The position numbers were made by a program, and so were the translations under genes. From contig DULI01000008.1 of assembly GCA_012840445.1 (NCBI GenBank), forward strand, positions 124,001 through 188,000: DNA of 64,000 nt. Reading direction: 5' to 3'. Under the pieces are notes generated by a model. The model made no database searches, had not been told where the DNA came from, and worked only from the letters and a program-made list of their open reading frames with translations. The DNA comes from Clostridiales bacterium (GTDB taxonomy: Bacteria > Bacillota > Clostridia > Oscillospirales > Acutalibacteraceae). Shown in pieces: positions 1 to 8,697 of this stretch (the stretch's first letter is position 1; every line of letters starts with the position of its first letter).

Positions 1-84
1 GTTTGATGATACGTTAAGCAGCAAACTGACAATAATTATGGTAACAGCTACCATTAACACAAGTAAAATTAATTTTTTCCTCAT
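1..84 (-). CDS. N-terminal fragment of an exported or membrane-anchored protein, cut by the window edge
   Basis: Reading leftwards from an ATG at 84, the frame stays open for 28 codons to the edge. It encodes a classic signal or anchor segment: MRKK followed by about 20 hydrophobic residues and then LLNVSSN. A modest purine-rich site (AAAGAAAGTG) lies about 8 bases upstream. It is divergent from the penicillin-binding protein gene. The mature protein is outside the window, so no function can be given. The open frame and the basic-hydrophobic N-terminus are seen directly; that this is a real gene is inference. Confidence 0.5.
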   Translation of the reverse strand, partial: MRKKLILLVLMVAVTIIIVSLLLNVSSN

Positions 85-131
85 ATTTTCACACTTTCTT
101 TACACATTGCGCTATGTAAAAATGCATAATT

Positions 132-231
132 ATCATAATTATGATGCCCACTTGCACGGGATTTATACATAATAATCCAATTTTTTTGTTTATAATTGAT
201 ATGGCCGGATATATAATTGTAACAATTGTTA
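132..231. promoter_or_regulatory. Two perfect palindromes in a divergent intergenic region
   Basis: ATCATAATTATGAT (132-145) and TAACAATTGTTA (220-231) are perfect palindromes. They lie between the edge fragment and the penicillin-binding protein gene. Their place suggests operators, but the region is AT-rich and short palindromes can arise by chance. Confidence 0.25.
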
Positions 232-262
232 AAATAATGTAATCCACAAACTGTTTTATTTA

Positions 263-271
263 TGATATAAT
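263..271 (+). promoter_or_regulatory. Extended -10 promoter for the penicillin-binding protein gene
   Basis: TG-A-TATAAT is a perfect extended -10 element about 60 bases before the start codon. No convincing -35 box is visible, which is tolerated by extended -10 promoters. Confidence 0.45.
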
Positions 272-330
272 AAGCCAGCAAATAATAATTTTATTAGCAG
301 CAAATAATAGGAAAAGGGGCGGTTGGTTTA

Positions 331-2799
331 ATGCGAAATGAGCGACCACGCTGGCAAGTTGGAAAATTCACCCGTTCCCGTAGATCCGATTCATATAGTT
401 TAAACAAATTTGCCAAAAACGGATCCACAGATAATGGTGTGCCTATATCCATATACAGTAAAAACGGTGCCAAAACAGGCAAGCGCAAACGCAAAAACAC
501 AGTACTGGCCAATATTGGGCGCGTGCTGCTGTCAGTCATGCTTATTGGTATTATTACTGCATGCCTTGTTGTAGGCGCTTTTGCTGTTTATGTTTTTGGA
601 TTTGTAGATGATAAAATATATGAGGATTTAAATCAGTTAAAGCTTGATTTTACTACTACCGTATATGTACTGAACAAAGAGACAAACCAGTATGAGGAAT
701 ATCAACGGCTTCACGGACAGGACAACCGTATCTGGGTGGACTTCGACCAGATGCCGCAGCACCTTAAGGATGCTTTTGTTGCGGTAGAAGACAAGCGCTT
801 TTATGAACATACCGGCGTTGACTGGAAGCGCACACTCGGCGCCTTTGCGAACATGTTTATAGATTTGTACTCCTCTAACCAGGGTGGTTCTACAATTACA
901 CAGCAGCTTGTTAAGAATCTGACAGGTGACAATGCTCAGCGCCCGATGCGAAAAATCAGGGAAATAATGAGGGCAAGGTATCTGGAGGAGAATTATTCAA
1001 AGGATATTATTCTTGAATGTTATCTCAATACAATAGCTTTGGCCAATGGAATATGCGGGGTTGAGGTTGCGTCTAACTTTTACTTTGACAAGCATACCAA
1101 CGAGTTGACACTTGTTGAATGCGCGGCACTCGCTGCGATGGCTAAAGAACCCGAAAGATACCGCCCTGACAAAAACCCTGAAAACAATAAGCAAAGGCGC
1201 AATTTGGTATTGTCCCTTATGCTTGAGCAGGGCAAGATATCTCAGGCTGAATACGACGAGGCGGTCGCTACTGAGCTTAATGTGGTGGCTTCCCGCGAGG
1301 TTATCAAAGAGGTTGAAGTTAATTCCTATTTTGTAGATACGCTAATTAATGACGTTATAAACGCTCTGATTGAAGAGTATAACTATGACAAGACATATGC
1401 CTCCAAAAACTTTTACAATGGCGGCTATAAAATCTATTCCACTCTGGATCTTAATGTGCAAAAGGCACTTGACGAGGTTTATAAGAATGACAGTTTGTTC
1501 AATGTAAAATCCAAGAAAAAACCTGGCACGCCAGTGCAATCCTGCATGACAATTATGGATTACGAAGGCCATATTGTTGCAATAATTGGCGGCAGGGGAG
1601 AGAAGACCGTCAACAGAAGCCTTAACAGGGCGACAGATTCGCCAAGACAGCCTGGTTCCACAATGAAACCTATTGCTGCCTATGCCCCGGCACTTGAATA
1701 CAATTTAATTACCTATTCGTCATTGATAGAAGACGCGCCAATTACCATAAAGGAAAACGGCGTTTCAAAAAAATGGCCCAAAAACGCCTATTCGGGTTAC
1801 AGAGGCCTTACACCAGTACAAAATGCCATTGAAAGGTCTGTAAACACTATACCGGTACGCATCGTCCAGAACCTGACCCCGCGCAAATCTTTTGACTTTT
1901 TAACCGGGAAGCTCGGAATCACTACCCTGGTTGAGTCAATGAAAAATGAAAACGGCGAGACTATAACCGACATTAACCTTGCCGCAATGGGCCTTGGCGG
2001 ATGCGTATACGGGCTTACTTCCCGCGAGCTGACCGCCGCCTACGCGACTTTCGGAAATTTGGGCAAGTATTACAGGCCTACGACATTTATAAAGGTTGTA
2101 GACCAGCATGACAATGTAATATTGGAGCAGTCCACCAATCCTGTTGTGGCTATGAGTGAAGACACGGCATGTGTTATGAATCATCTTCTTCAGACCGTTA
2201 TCAACGGGCAATACGGTACCGGAAGGGCTGCCAAATTCTCAAGCATGCCCATTTACGGCAAGACGGGTACTACAAATGATACTTTTGATTTATGGTTTGT
2301 GGGCGGCACCCCGTATTATGTTGGCGCTTGCTGGCTTGGGTTCGACGAGCCGGAGGAAATGTCCGGCGGCTCAGCGACCAGAATCTGGCGCGAAGTTATG
2401 AAAAAGGTTCATGAAGAGCTTGAGGTTAAGGACTTCCCGCAGAGTGAGTTTGTGACATACAGGAAATATTGTACTTCGACTGGCTTGCTTGCTACGACTT
2501 CCTGCCCGTCGACCTCATATGGCTGGTATAAAACCACATATTTACCTGCCTGCACCAAGCACAAAGGAAAGCTGCTGGATGAGGTAAAAATACAGGAAAA
2601 CAGCTCCAAACCTAAAAACGACACAACAAGTGCCCCTGAAGACCAAACCAGTAATGAAACAAGTTCCGAACCGACAACCACTTCTTCAAATGTAAGCTCT
2701 AATTCAGATGCTACAACTTCAGAAAATAGTTCTTCAAGCGCTGGTTCATCTTCATCAAACACTCAAAGTTACCAAAGTGAACTTGAAAATTCTGAATAA
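331..2799 (+). CDS. Class A penicillin-binding protein (bifunctional transglycosylase/transpeptidase, PBP1A type)
   Basis: Polymerises lipid II into glycan strands and cross-links the peptides at the outer face of the membrane. A basic cytoplasmic N-terminus of about 60 residues is followed by one membrane helix (about 61-90). The GT51 domain has the EDKRFYEH motif (catalytic Glu near 153) and GGSTITQQLVKNL. The transpeptidase domain has STMK (Ser near 443), SVN and KTGT (near 644-647). The last 60 residues are a Ser/Thr/Asn-rich tail that is probably disordered in the wall. At 822 residues it is normal for the family. The ATG is preceded by AAAGGGGCGG. It is monocistronic, ending in a strong terminator. 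A paralogue such as PbpF or PonA cannot be told apart from sequence alone. Confidence 0.93.
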   Translation: MRNERPRWQVGKFTRSRRSDSYSLNKFAKNGSTDNGVPISIYSKNGAKTGKRKRKNTVLANIGRVLLSVMLIGIITACLVVGAFAVYVFGFVDDKIYEDLNQLKLDFTTTVYVLNKETNQYEEYQRLHGQDNRIWVDFDQMPQHLKDAFVAVEDKRFYEHTGVDWKRTLGAFANMFIDLYSSNQGGSTITQQLVKNLTGDNAQRPMRKIREIMRARYLEENYSKDIILECYLNTIALANGICGVEVASNFYFDKHTNELTLVECAALAAMAKEPERYRPDKNPENNKQRRNLVLSLMLEQGKISQAEYDEAVATELNVVASREVIKEVEVNSYFVDTLINDVINALIEEYNYDKTYASKNFYNGGYKIYSTLDLNVQKALDEVYKNDSLFNVKSKKKPGTPVQSCMTIMDYEGHIVAIIGGRGEKTVNRSLNRATDSPRQPGSTMKPIAAYAPALEYNLITYSSLIEDAPITIKENGVSKKWPKNAYSGYRGLTPVQNAIERSVNTIPVRIVQNLTPRKSFDFLTGKLGITTLVESMKNENGETITDINLAAMGLGGCVYGLTSRELTAAYATFGNLGKYYRPTTFIKVVDQHDNVILEQSTNPVVAMSEDTACVMNHLLQTVINGQYGTGRAAKFSSMPIYGKTGTTNDTFDLWFVGGTPYYVGACWLGFDEPEEMSGGSATRIWREVMKKVHEELEVKDFPQSEFVTYRKYCTSTGLLATTSCPSTSYGWYKTTYLPACTKHKGKLLDEVKIQENSSKPKNDTTSAPEDQTSNETSSEPTTTSSNVSSNSDATTSENSSSSAGSSSSNTQSYQSELENSE

Positions 2800-2804
2800 T
2801 ACTA

Positions 2805-2841
2805 AAAAAACTCCCCGAAGATTTACTTCGGGGAGTTTTTT
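2805..2841. terminator. Bidirectional rho-independent terminator
   Basis: The stem CTCCCCGAAG / CTTCGGGGAG with a 5-base loop is flanked by A7 on the left and T6 on the right. It can therefore stop both the penicillin-binding protein gene and the convergent minus-strand gene. Confidence 0.9.
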
Positions 2842-2867
2842 ATGACAAAGTGCGGATAGACTGCTTT

Positions 2868-3815
2868 TTAATATTTTAATTTGTTTATAAAAGCGTCGAT
2901 TGAATCATCGTTCTTGCGGTCAAACTCACCGGGGGTTTGGGCTAGGAACCAGTCTTCAATGTGTTCTGCGGTCTGTCCCGGGAGGATTGTTTTTAACTCG
3001 CCCAGAGTCTCAAGCTCCAGGAACAGTTCGTTTGTATAGGTTTCAAAAGACATTCCGCCATCGGGGTATTTGCCGTCGGGGTGGCTGGGATAGTATTTTT
3101 TTATAAATACGGTGTCGCCAATTACATAGTAGCCAAGCCCTGAATAATTGTCAAAGCCGATTTTGAAGGGTTTAGTTGCATTGGGATCCTGTTTTAGCGT
3201 GACATATTTATGCCCAAGATAAATTCTGTCGTCGCGAAGATCCGCATACGGCCAGACGGCAATCTGGCGGTTTGCGAGCAAACCGGTGTCGTGGATGTTT
3301 TGAGGAATTATTTCGCAGCCGTTTTGGCCAAGTACCGTCAGCGCCCAGAGTGCGAATTCTTTGGATTGGTCTGAAATGTTTGTTACCCTGTGTATGACCT
3401 TCATGGCAGGTTTTAAAGCATCCATGATAAGTTCGATTTGGTGCTGAACGCCGTTTTCCGTTTGAGGTTCCGGGGTAAATATTGCACCCGATTCGGTAAT
3501 TCTATAATCAACAGGATCGTTGTCAGGGTAGTATGTCTCCGGCCAGGATTCGGGGCTTAGCCACAGCCTGTGTCCGCCATAGTTATACCAGCGGGCGCCC
3601 TTGTAATAATACTGCTCGTAAGCCTCATCCGTGCTGAAAAATTCCTTTTTTGCGTCGTTGTACATAATATTTGTGCCGCCGCAAAAGGCAAACCTCACAA
3701 TGCGCGGGCCAAGGTCAAGGGTGACATATGCTTCAATTATACCGTTTGAAATTCTAAGTACCCTTCCGTAACTTTCGTAACTTTCCAAAATGTTTTTTTG
3801 TACTTCCATTTTCAT
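2868..3815 (-). CDS. Galactose-mutarotase-fold protein, DUF4380-like
   Basis: The protein has no catalytic motif that I recognise with certainty. The run GGHRLWLSPESWP and the beta-rich layout resemble the DUF4380/aldose-epimerase-like beta-sandwich family, whose members bind or act on sugars. There is no signal peptide, so it is probably cytoplasmic. The ATG at 3815 overlaps the stop of the upstream gene (ATGA). The Shine-Dalgarno AAGGAG sits only 2 bases before that ATG, so the in-frame ATG at 3809 is equally likely. galK and galT lie 4 kb away on the other strand, and a link to galactose is only a guess. The family assignment is moderate and the reaction unknown. Confidence 0.6.
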   Translation of the reverse strand: MKMEVQKNILESYESYGRVLRISNGIIEAYVTLDLGPRIVRFAFCGGTNIMYNDAKKEFFSTDEAYEQYYYKGARWYNYGGHRLWLSPESWPETYYPDNDPVDYRITESGAIFTPEPQTENGVQHQIELIMDALKPAMKVIHRVTNISDQSKEFALWALTVLGQNGCEIIPQNIHDTGLLANRQIAVWPYADLRDDRIYLGHKYVTLKQDPNATKPFKIGFDNYSGLGYYVIGDTVFIKKYYPSHPDGKYPDGGMSFETYTNELFLELETLGELKTILPGQTAEHIEDWFLAQTPGEFDRKNDDSIDAFINKLKY

Positions 3816-5020
3816 CGCTCCTTTTTTATATAGAAAACCTTGCTAGTATATTCACTGCCGCATGGTTTTACAGTGTCCGTAGACAAGGAAAAAAGATCGG
3901 TTGCAGCACTTTCAAGTTCAAAAAGCCGGTATGATTTATCGTCTAGCTCTTTAAAATCTTTAGCGCGCATAACAACGGGAACATCTGCAAGTTCTTTTAC
4001 CCTGCGCAATATATCCCTGCCTTTGTCATTTAGTGCCAGCACACGGATATAAGGCACAGGCTTTAAAAAGTAGGATTTATCTATACCTAAAAAAGCGGAA
4101 AGAATCAGCCTTCGGATTCTTGCATGGGAGTAGCGTTTGGTTTTTATGCTGTCAAAAAGTTCATCAAGGCTTAAAGAGGTTTGAACTGCGCTGTATATGC
4201 GGTTATGAAGCCCTTCGCTGATATCCGGAAGTTTTTCAAAATCCTGCCTGTCTAATGTCCGCAGTTTAGCAAGAATAGCTCGTTCCAAATTATTAATGCT
4301 TGCAATATTGCCGCGGTTAATTTCCATTTTTATAATATCCGCGCAAAATGGCGGCATAAAGCGAAAGGCCTCGGAATATTTTTTTGCCTTAATTAAATCT
4401 CTTATATACGAAGCTGAAGCCTTGACATCGCCTTTGACTGCCGGCTGGTCATGCCCGGCGCCCATCCGTTTTACTGCAAGAATATCAAAATTGGCATTAA
4501 GCTGCTTCATGGCCTGAATATATTCCACGGCAAGTGTGTTGTTGGGACTTGCAAGCACCTGCGCCACATCTTTGCCAAAGCTTTTTTCTACGGCAATTTG
4601 GCGAGCGGAGGCAAAAGATTTGCCAAGGGAAAGGTTTTCGGCAAGGCTTATTTTTATAAGCGGGCTGTCGATTGCGTCGGCGGCTGCCTTTAACAGTTCG
4701 CTGTCGCCGCACTCGCAACCGAAGGCAAGGAGGTCTACCACTTTTAACGCTTTTAAAACCGATACCGCTCCATACGCGAAATTCTGGGCGGTCGACATTG
4801 CCCAAGGGGTGGGAAGCTCTAAGACCAAATCAACGCCGCCCAACAGCGCCATTTGGGCTCTTGTATGCTTATAGGTAATTGCAACGTCGCCACGCTGGAC
4901 AAAATTGCCGCTCATTACCGCAACGACATGCGTGGCGCCATGCTGCCTAACTTGAGATATATGGTATTTATGCCCATGGTGAAAGGGATTGTATTCGGCA
5001 ATTATACCGGCAATTTTCAA
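3812..5020 (-). CDS. tmcAL: tRNA(Met) cytidine acetate ligase TmcAL (YlbM family)
   Basis: Uses ATP and acetate to form N4-acetylcytidine at the wobble position of elongator tRNA-Met. The N-terminus KIAGIIAEYNPFHHGHKYH is the HxGH-type nucleotidyltransferase signature, and the next segment (VAVMSGNFVQRGD) is diagnostic. The length of 402 residues is usual for the family. The start is a TTG at 5020, preceded by AAGAAAGGA; no in-frame ATG lies nearby. It is the first gene of a two-gene minus-strand unit, overlapping the mutarotase-fold gene, and is divergent from ackA. The use of acetate makes the neighbouring acetate kinase of interest, although that gene has its own promoter. Confidence 0.88.
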   Translation of the reverse strand: MKIAGIIAEYNPFHHGHKYHISQVRQHGATHVVAVMSGNFVQRGDVAITYKHTRAQMALLGGVDLVLELPTPWAMSTAQNFAYGAVSVLKALKVVDLLAFGCECGDSELLKAAADAIDSPLIKISLAENLSLGKSFASARQIAVEKSFGKDVAQVLASPNNTLAVEYIQAMKQLNANFDILAVKRMGAGHDQPAVKGDVKASASYIRDLIKAKKYSEAFRFMPPFCADIIKMEINRGNIASINNLERAILAKLRTLDRQDFEKLPDISEGLHNRIYSAVQTSLSLDELFDSIKTKRYSHARIRRLILSAFLGIDKSYFLKPVPYIRVLALNDKGRDILRRVKELADVPVVMRAKDFKELDDKSYRLFELESAATDLFSLSTDTVKPCGSEYTSKVFYIKKER

Positions 5021-5046
5021 AGTGGTACATTCCTTTCTTAAAAAAC

Positions 5047-5075
5047 TTGAAAAATAACTTAATATGCTGTATTAT
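5047..5075 (+). promoter_or_regulatory. Sigma-A type promoter of ackA
   Basis: TTGAAA, a 17-base spacer and TATTAT, about 95 bases before the start. It is followed at once by an inverted repeat. Confidence 0.6.
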
Positions 5076-5080
5076 AAAAC

Positions 5081-5104
5081 ATTGTTAGAGTATTAACTAA
5101 CAAT
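5081..5104. promoter_or_regulatory. Inverted repeat at the ackA transcription start, candidate operator
   Basis: ATTGTTAG and CTAACAAT form perfect 8-base arms around an 8-base centre. They start about 6 bases after the -10 box, where a bound repressor or an RNA hairpin would affect ackA expression. Confidence 0.4.
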
Positions 5105-5167
5105 AAATATACTGTATTTTAAAATTGTTATCAATATTATTTTGCTTGTTAAACGGAGGAAGTGAAA

Positions 5168-6370
5168 TTGAAAATTCTAGTTATCAACGCCGGAAGCTCG
5201 TCGCTTAAATATCAGCTTTTTGATATGACCGATGAGACGGTTCTGGCAAAAGGTTTGTGTGAGCGTATTGGCCAGGATGGAAAGATTAAACACACAGCGT
5301 TTGACGGCCGCACATATGAAGCCAGCTATGACATGCCCACACACAGCGAGGCGTTCAACTGCCTTGTTTACGCTCTGACAGAAAGTGATGCTAAGGTTAT
5401 CGATTCCATGAGCGAGATTTCCGCAGTAGGGCACCGCATAGTACAGGGAGGGTATATCTTCAGTCAGTCTACCCTGGTTGACCAAAAGGTGCTTGAAGAT
5501 ATAGAAATGCTTAGCGAGCTTGCCCCCTTGCACAACAAGGCGCACGCAATGGGAATACGTGCCTGCTTAAATGTATTGGGAGATAAAGTGCCACAGGTAT
5601 GTGTTTTTGATACCTCCTTCCATCAAACAATGCCGCCTAAAGCATATATATATCCTGTACCCTATGAATATTATGAAAAATACAAGGTCCGCAGATATGG
5701 CTTCCACGGGACTTCTCACAGGTTTGTAAGCGGTCGGGCCGCAGAGTTTTTAAACAAAAATCTTGCCGACTTGAAAATGATAACCTGTCACCTTGGAAAC
5801 GGATGTTCAATTACAGCAATTAAAGGCGGCAAATGTATTGACACCAGCATGGGATTCACCCCCCTTGACGGTATTATGATGGGTACGCGGTCTGGATCGT
5901 TAGACCCGTCTGTTATAACCTATATTGCAGAGAAGGAAAATATATCACCAAAGGAAATGTGTGACCTTCTTAATAAGAAGTCCGGTGTACTGGGAATTTC
6001 GAAAGTTTCAAATGATAACCGCGATGTAAGCAACGCTGCCAAAGAAGGGAACGAGAATGCCGCTTTGGCAATTGAGATGCAGCGTTATCAAATAGCCAAG
6101 TTTATCGGCGGGTATGTCGCAGCATTAAACGGCCTGGATGTTCTGGTTTTCACCGGCGGTATTGGTGAAAATGACCCATCATTGCGGGAGGATATTTGCC
6201 AAAGCTATCTCACTTATTTGGGAATAAAAATTGACCGTGAAAAGAATCTTGAGCGGGGTAAAGAGGTTGAAATTTCGACTGCTGATTCAAAGGTGAAAGT
6301 TTTGGTAATTCCCACGAACGAAGAGCTGCTTATAGCAAGGGATACGATGAAAATAGTATCGGCGCTATAA
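5168..6370 (+). CDS. ackA: Acetate kinase
   Basis: Interconverts acetyl phosphate + ADP and acetate + ATP, the substrate-level ATP step of acetate fermentation. The N-terminus KILVINAGSSSLKYQLF, the GFHGTSHRFV motif, the HLGNGCS motif and GGIGEND are the standard ASKHA-fold signatures. I chose the TTG at 5168 because GGAGG lies 8 bases upstream of it; the GTG at 5162 is only 2 bases from that site. This gives 400 residues, the normal length. No phosphotransacetylase gene is adjacent, so pta must be elsewhere. The gene 16 bases downstream is an aldo/keto reductase and may be cotranscribed. Confidence 0.95.
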   Translation: MKILVINAGSSSLKYQLFDMTDETVLAKGLCERIGQDGKIKHTAFDGRTYEASYDMPTHSEAFNCLVYALTESDAKVIDSMSEISAVGHRIVQGGYIFSQSTLVDQKVLEDIEMLSELAPLHNKAHAMGIRACLNVLGDKVPQVCVFDTSFHQTMPPKAYIYPVPYEYYEKYKVRRYGFHGTSHRFVSGRAAEFLNKNLADLKMITCHLGNGCSITAIKGGKCIDTSMGFTPLDGIMMGTRSGSLDPSVITYIAEKENISPKEMCDLLNKKSGVLGISKVSNDNRDVSNAAKEGNENAALAIEMQRYQIAKFIGGYVAALNGLDVLVFTGGIGENDPSLREDICQSYLTYLGIKIDREKNLERGKEVEISTADSKVKVLVIPTNEELLIARDTMKIVSAL

Positions 6371-6386
6371 TAAAGGCGGTGTAAGG

Positions 6387-7358
6387 ATGAGGTCGGCAGA
6401 TCTGCGCACTTCAAGCGGTGTTGTTACACTTTCCAAAGTGATTCTTGGAAGCTGTTATTTTGGCACGGATATCAGCAAGGAAGAATCTTTCAGGCTTCTG
6501 GACTTGTATTATGAGCTTGGTGGCCGTACTATTGATACAGCAAGGGTGTATGCTTCATGGTTGCCAAACGGCGAGCAGGCAAGCGAATTTACTATTGGTG
6601 AGTGGATAAGGCGCAACAATAACCGACGTGAGCTTACGATTATCACCAAGGGTGGCCATCCTCCGTTGGATAATATGTATAAGCCAAGGTTATCCGCCGA
6701 GTGTTTAACCCAAGATCTTCACGAAAGCCTTGACGCTCTTGGTACCGGCTATGTTGATATATATCTGCTTCACCGAGACCATGAAGATGTGCCGGTGGAA
6801 GAAATAATAGACACGTTGGATTCGTTTGTAAAGCAGGGGCTGGTGCGGGCGATTGGAGCATCTAACTGGTCGTTGGATAGAATTTTGGAGGCCAACAATT
6901 ATGCGCTAAAGAAGGGTAAAACCCCGTTTTGCGTATCCCAAATACAGTGGAGTTTGGCTTTTTGCACACCTGAAACCTGGGGCGATGATACTCTTAAATG
7001 TATGGACAGGTCCGAATACGAAGGATACCTAAAAAACAATATCCCCGTTATGGCTTATTCGCCACAGGCAAAGGGCTTTTTCTCGAAATACATCGAAAAT
7101 GGGCTAGAAGGTCTTAATCCCAAAATTATTAAGCGCTTTGTGAATGAAACCAATCTGAAGCGCGCCGAGAGGGTTAAGCAGTTGTCAAAAAAAACCGGAT
7201 ACAGTCCTGCTGCCATAGCAATATCCTTTATCACTTCAAATCCACTTGAAGGGTTTGCAGTTGTAGGATGCTCGAAGTGCGAACAGCTTGCCGACACAAT
7301 AAAAGGTGCGGATGTTGTGCTGGATTCAAAAACCATTGATTGGCTTGAGAACGGTTAA
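6387..7358 (+). CDS. Aldo/keto reductase family oxidoreductase
   Basis: An NAD(P)H-dependent reductase of the (beta/alpha)8 aldo/keto reductase fold. The catalytic tetrad can be read: Asp and Tyr in DTARVYASW, Lys in IITKGGHP and His in YLLHRDH. The variant GASNWS segment and the late VVGCSK cofactor loop are also family features. At 323 residues it is complete. AAGGCGG precedes the ATG. It lies between ackA and galK with short gaps, which suggests a sugar-related substrate, but substrate specificity cannot be read from sequence. Confidence 0.85.
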   Translation: MRSADLRTSSGVVTLSKVILGSCYFGTDISKEESFRLLDLYYELGGRTIDTARVYASWLPNGEQASEFTIGEWIRRNNNRRELTIITKGGHPPLDNMYKPRLSAECLTQDLHESLDALGTGYVDIYLLHRDHEDVPVEEIIDTLDSFVKQGLVRAIGASNWSLDRILEANNYALKKGKTPFCVSQIQWSLAFCTPETWGDDTLKCMDRSEYEGYLKNNIPVMAYSPQAKGFFSKYIENGLEGLNPKIIKRFVNETNLKRAERVKQLSKKTGYSPAAIAISFITSNPLEGFAVVGCSKCEQLADTIKGADVVLDSKTIDWLENG

Positions 7359-7378
7359 ATAATTCTTGAGAGGCTTGG

Positions 7379-8662
7379 GTGCTTATGACTGTTACTGAAC
7401 TGCGCAAAAAAATATTAGACGGTGGCTTTTCAGACAGCTTTCAGCTTTTGTATGGGAATAAAGAAGAGGCGGCAAAAAGGTATGTATTTGCCTGCGACCG
7501 GTTTGTCGAATATTTCGGTGATTCCGACAATGCAGAGCTTTTTAGCGCCCCCGGCAGAACAGAGGTGGGGGGAAATCATACCGACCATCAGCACGGGTGT
7601 GTGCTTGCCGGAAGCGTTAATCTTGACGTTATTGCGGTAGCCGCAAAGAATAATTCAAATAAGGTGCGTATTAAGTCGGAAGGCTTTGAAATGGATGAAA
7701 TTGACCTAAATGACCTTGTTGTTAATAAAGATGAGTACGGCAAATCGGCAGCGCTTATCCGGGGTATGTGCGAAGGCCTTAAGAAAAAAGGTTTTAAAAT
7801 CGGGGGTTTTGATGCCTTTACCACCTCCAATGTGCTTAAAGGTTCCGGCCTTTCGTCCTCGGCTGCCTTTGAGGTGCTTGTCGGGTTTATTATAAGCGGC
7901 CTATATAATGATGACAGCATAAGTGCTGTTGAAATTGCAAAAACGGCGCAGTATGCCGAAAACGTGTTTTTTGGAAAGCCCTGCGGACTTATGGACCAGA
8001 TGGCAAGTGCTATAGGCGGGTTTACCGCAATTGATTTTGCTGATGTTACAAATCCGGTTGTAGAGAAGGTCGATTTTGATTTAACAAGCAAAAACTATTC
8101 GCTTTGCATTGTAAATACCGGGGGAAGCCATGCTGATTTGACAAATGATTATGCTGATATTACCGCTGAGTGCAAGTCGGTCAGCAAAGTTTTCGGCAAA
8201 GAGTACCTGCGGGAGGTAGACCCAAAGGAGTTTTACAGCAATCTGCCGCGCGTTCGTTCAAAATGCAATGACCGTGCAGTGCTTCGGGCCATGCACTTTT
8301 TTGCCGATAATGAAAGGGCTATAAAGGAAAAAGAGGCTTTAAAATCCGGACAATTTGACGCATTTTTAAAGCTTGTTAACGAGTCGGGAAATTCATCTTT
8401 TAAATATCTTCAGAATGTATTTTCGGTATCTTGCTATAAGGAGCAGGGAATTTCCTTAGCTCTTGCCTTAACCGAGCGGTTTTTAAATGGTCGTGGCGCC
8501 TGCAGGGTGCATGGCGGTGGTTTTGCCGGAACCATACAGGTGTTTATACCAAATGATATGCTTGAAGATTATAAATTATATATCGAGTCAGTGTTTGGGC
8601 AAGGCAGCTGCTATGTGCTGAATATCCGGCCGATTGGCGGCTATCACTTAAAGGCTAATTGA
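7379..8662 (+). CDS. galK: Galactokinase
   Basis: Phosphorylates galactose at C1 with ATP, the first committed Leloir step. The galactokinase signature GRTEVGGNHTDHQHG appears near residues 59-73, and the GHMP-kinase ATP loop LKGSGLSSSAAFE near 153-165. A C-terminal GHMP motif (RVHGGGFAGTIQVF) follows. Its N-terminal stretch before the signature is about 20 residues longer than in E. coli GalK, as in other clostridial forms. GAGAGG precedes the GTG at 7379 by 5 bases; an ATG at 7385 is an alternative. It is followed by galT after 35 bases, forming a galKT unit. galE and a sugar transporter are absent here. Confidence 0.9.
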   Translation: MLMTVTELRKKILDGGFSDSFQLLYGNKEEAAKRYVFACDRFVEYFGDSDNAELFSAPGRTEVGGNHTDHQHGCVLAGSVNLDVIAVAAKNNSNKVRIKSEGFEMDEIDLNDLVVNKDEYGKSAALIRGMCEGLKKKGFKIGGFDAFTTSNVLKGSGLSSSAAFEVLVGFIISGLYNDDSISAVEIAKTAQYAENVFFGKPCGLMDQMASAIGGFTAIDFADVTNPVVEKVDFDLTSKNYSLCIVNTGGSHADLTNDYADITAECKSVSKVFGKEYLREVDPKEFYSNLPRVRSKCNDRAVLRAMHFFADNERAIKEKEALKSGQFDAFLKLVNESGNSSFKYLQNVFSVSCYKEQGISLALALTERFLNGRGACRVHGGGFAGTIQVFIPNDMLEDYKLYIESVFGQGSCYVLNIRPIGGYHLKAN

Positions 8663-8697
8663 TTCTATATTTGTAACTGAAATGGAGAGTCTGTACA

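Noticed and set aside
81..281. Minus-strand frame of 66 codons before the first gene
   Set aside because: It covers the promoter region, is rich in Asn/Tyr from AT-rich DNA, and lacks a ribosome site.
2409..2762. Long minus-strand open frame within the penicillin-binding protein gene
   Set aside because: It is antisense to a Ser/Thr/Asn-rich tail; the acidic low-complexity product mirrors that codon bias, and there is no ribosome site.
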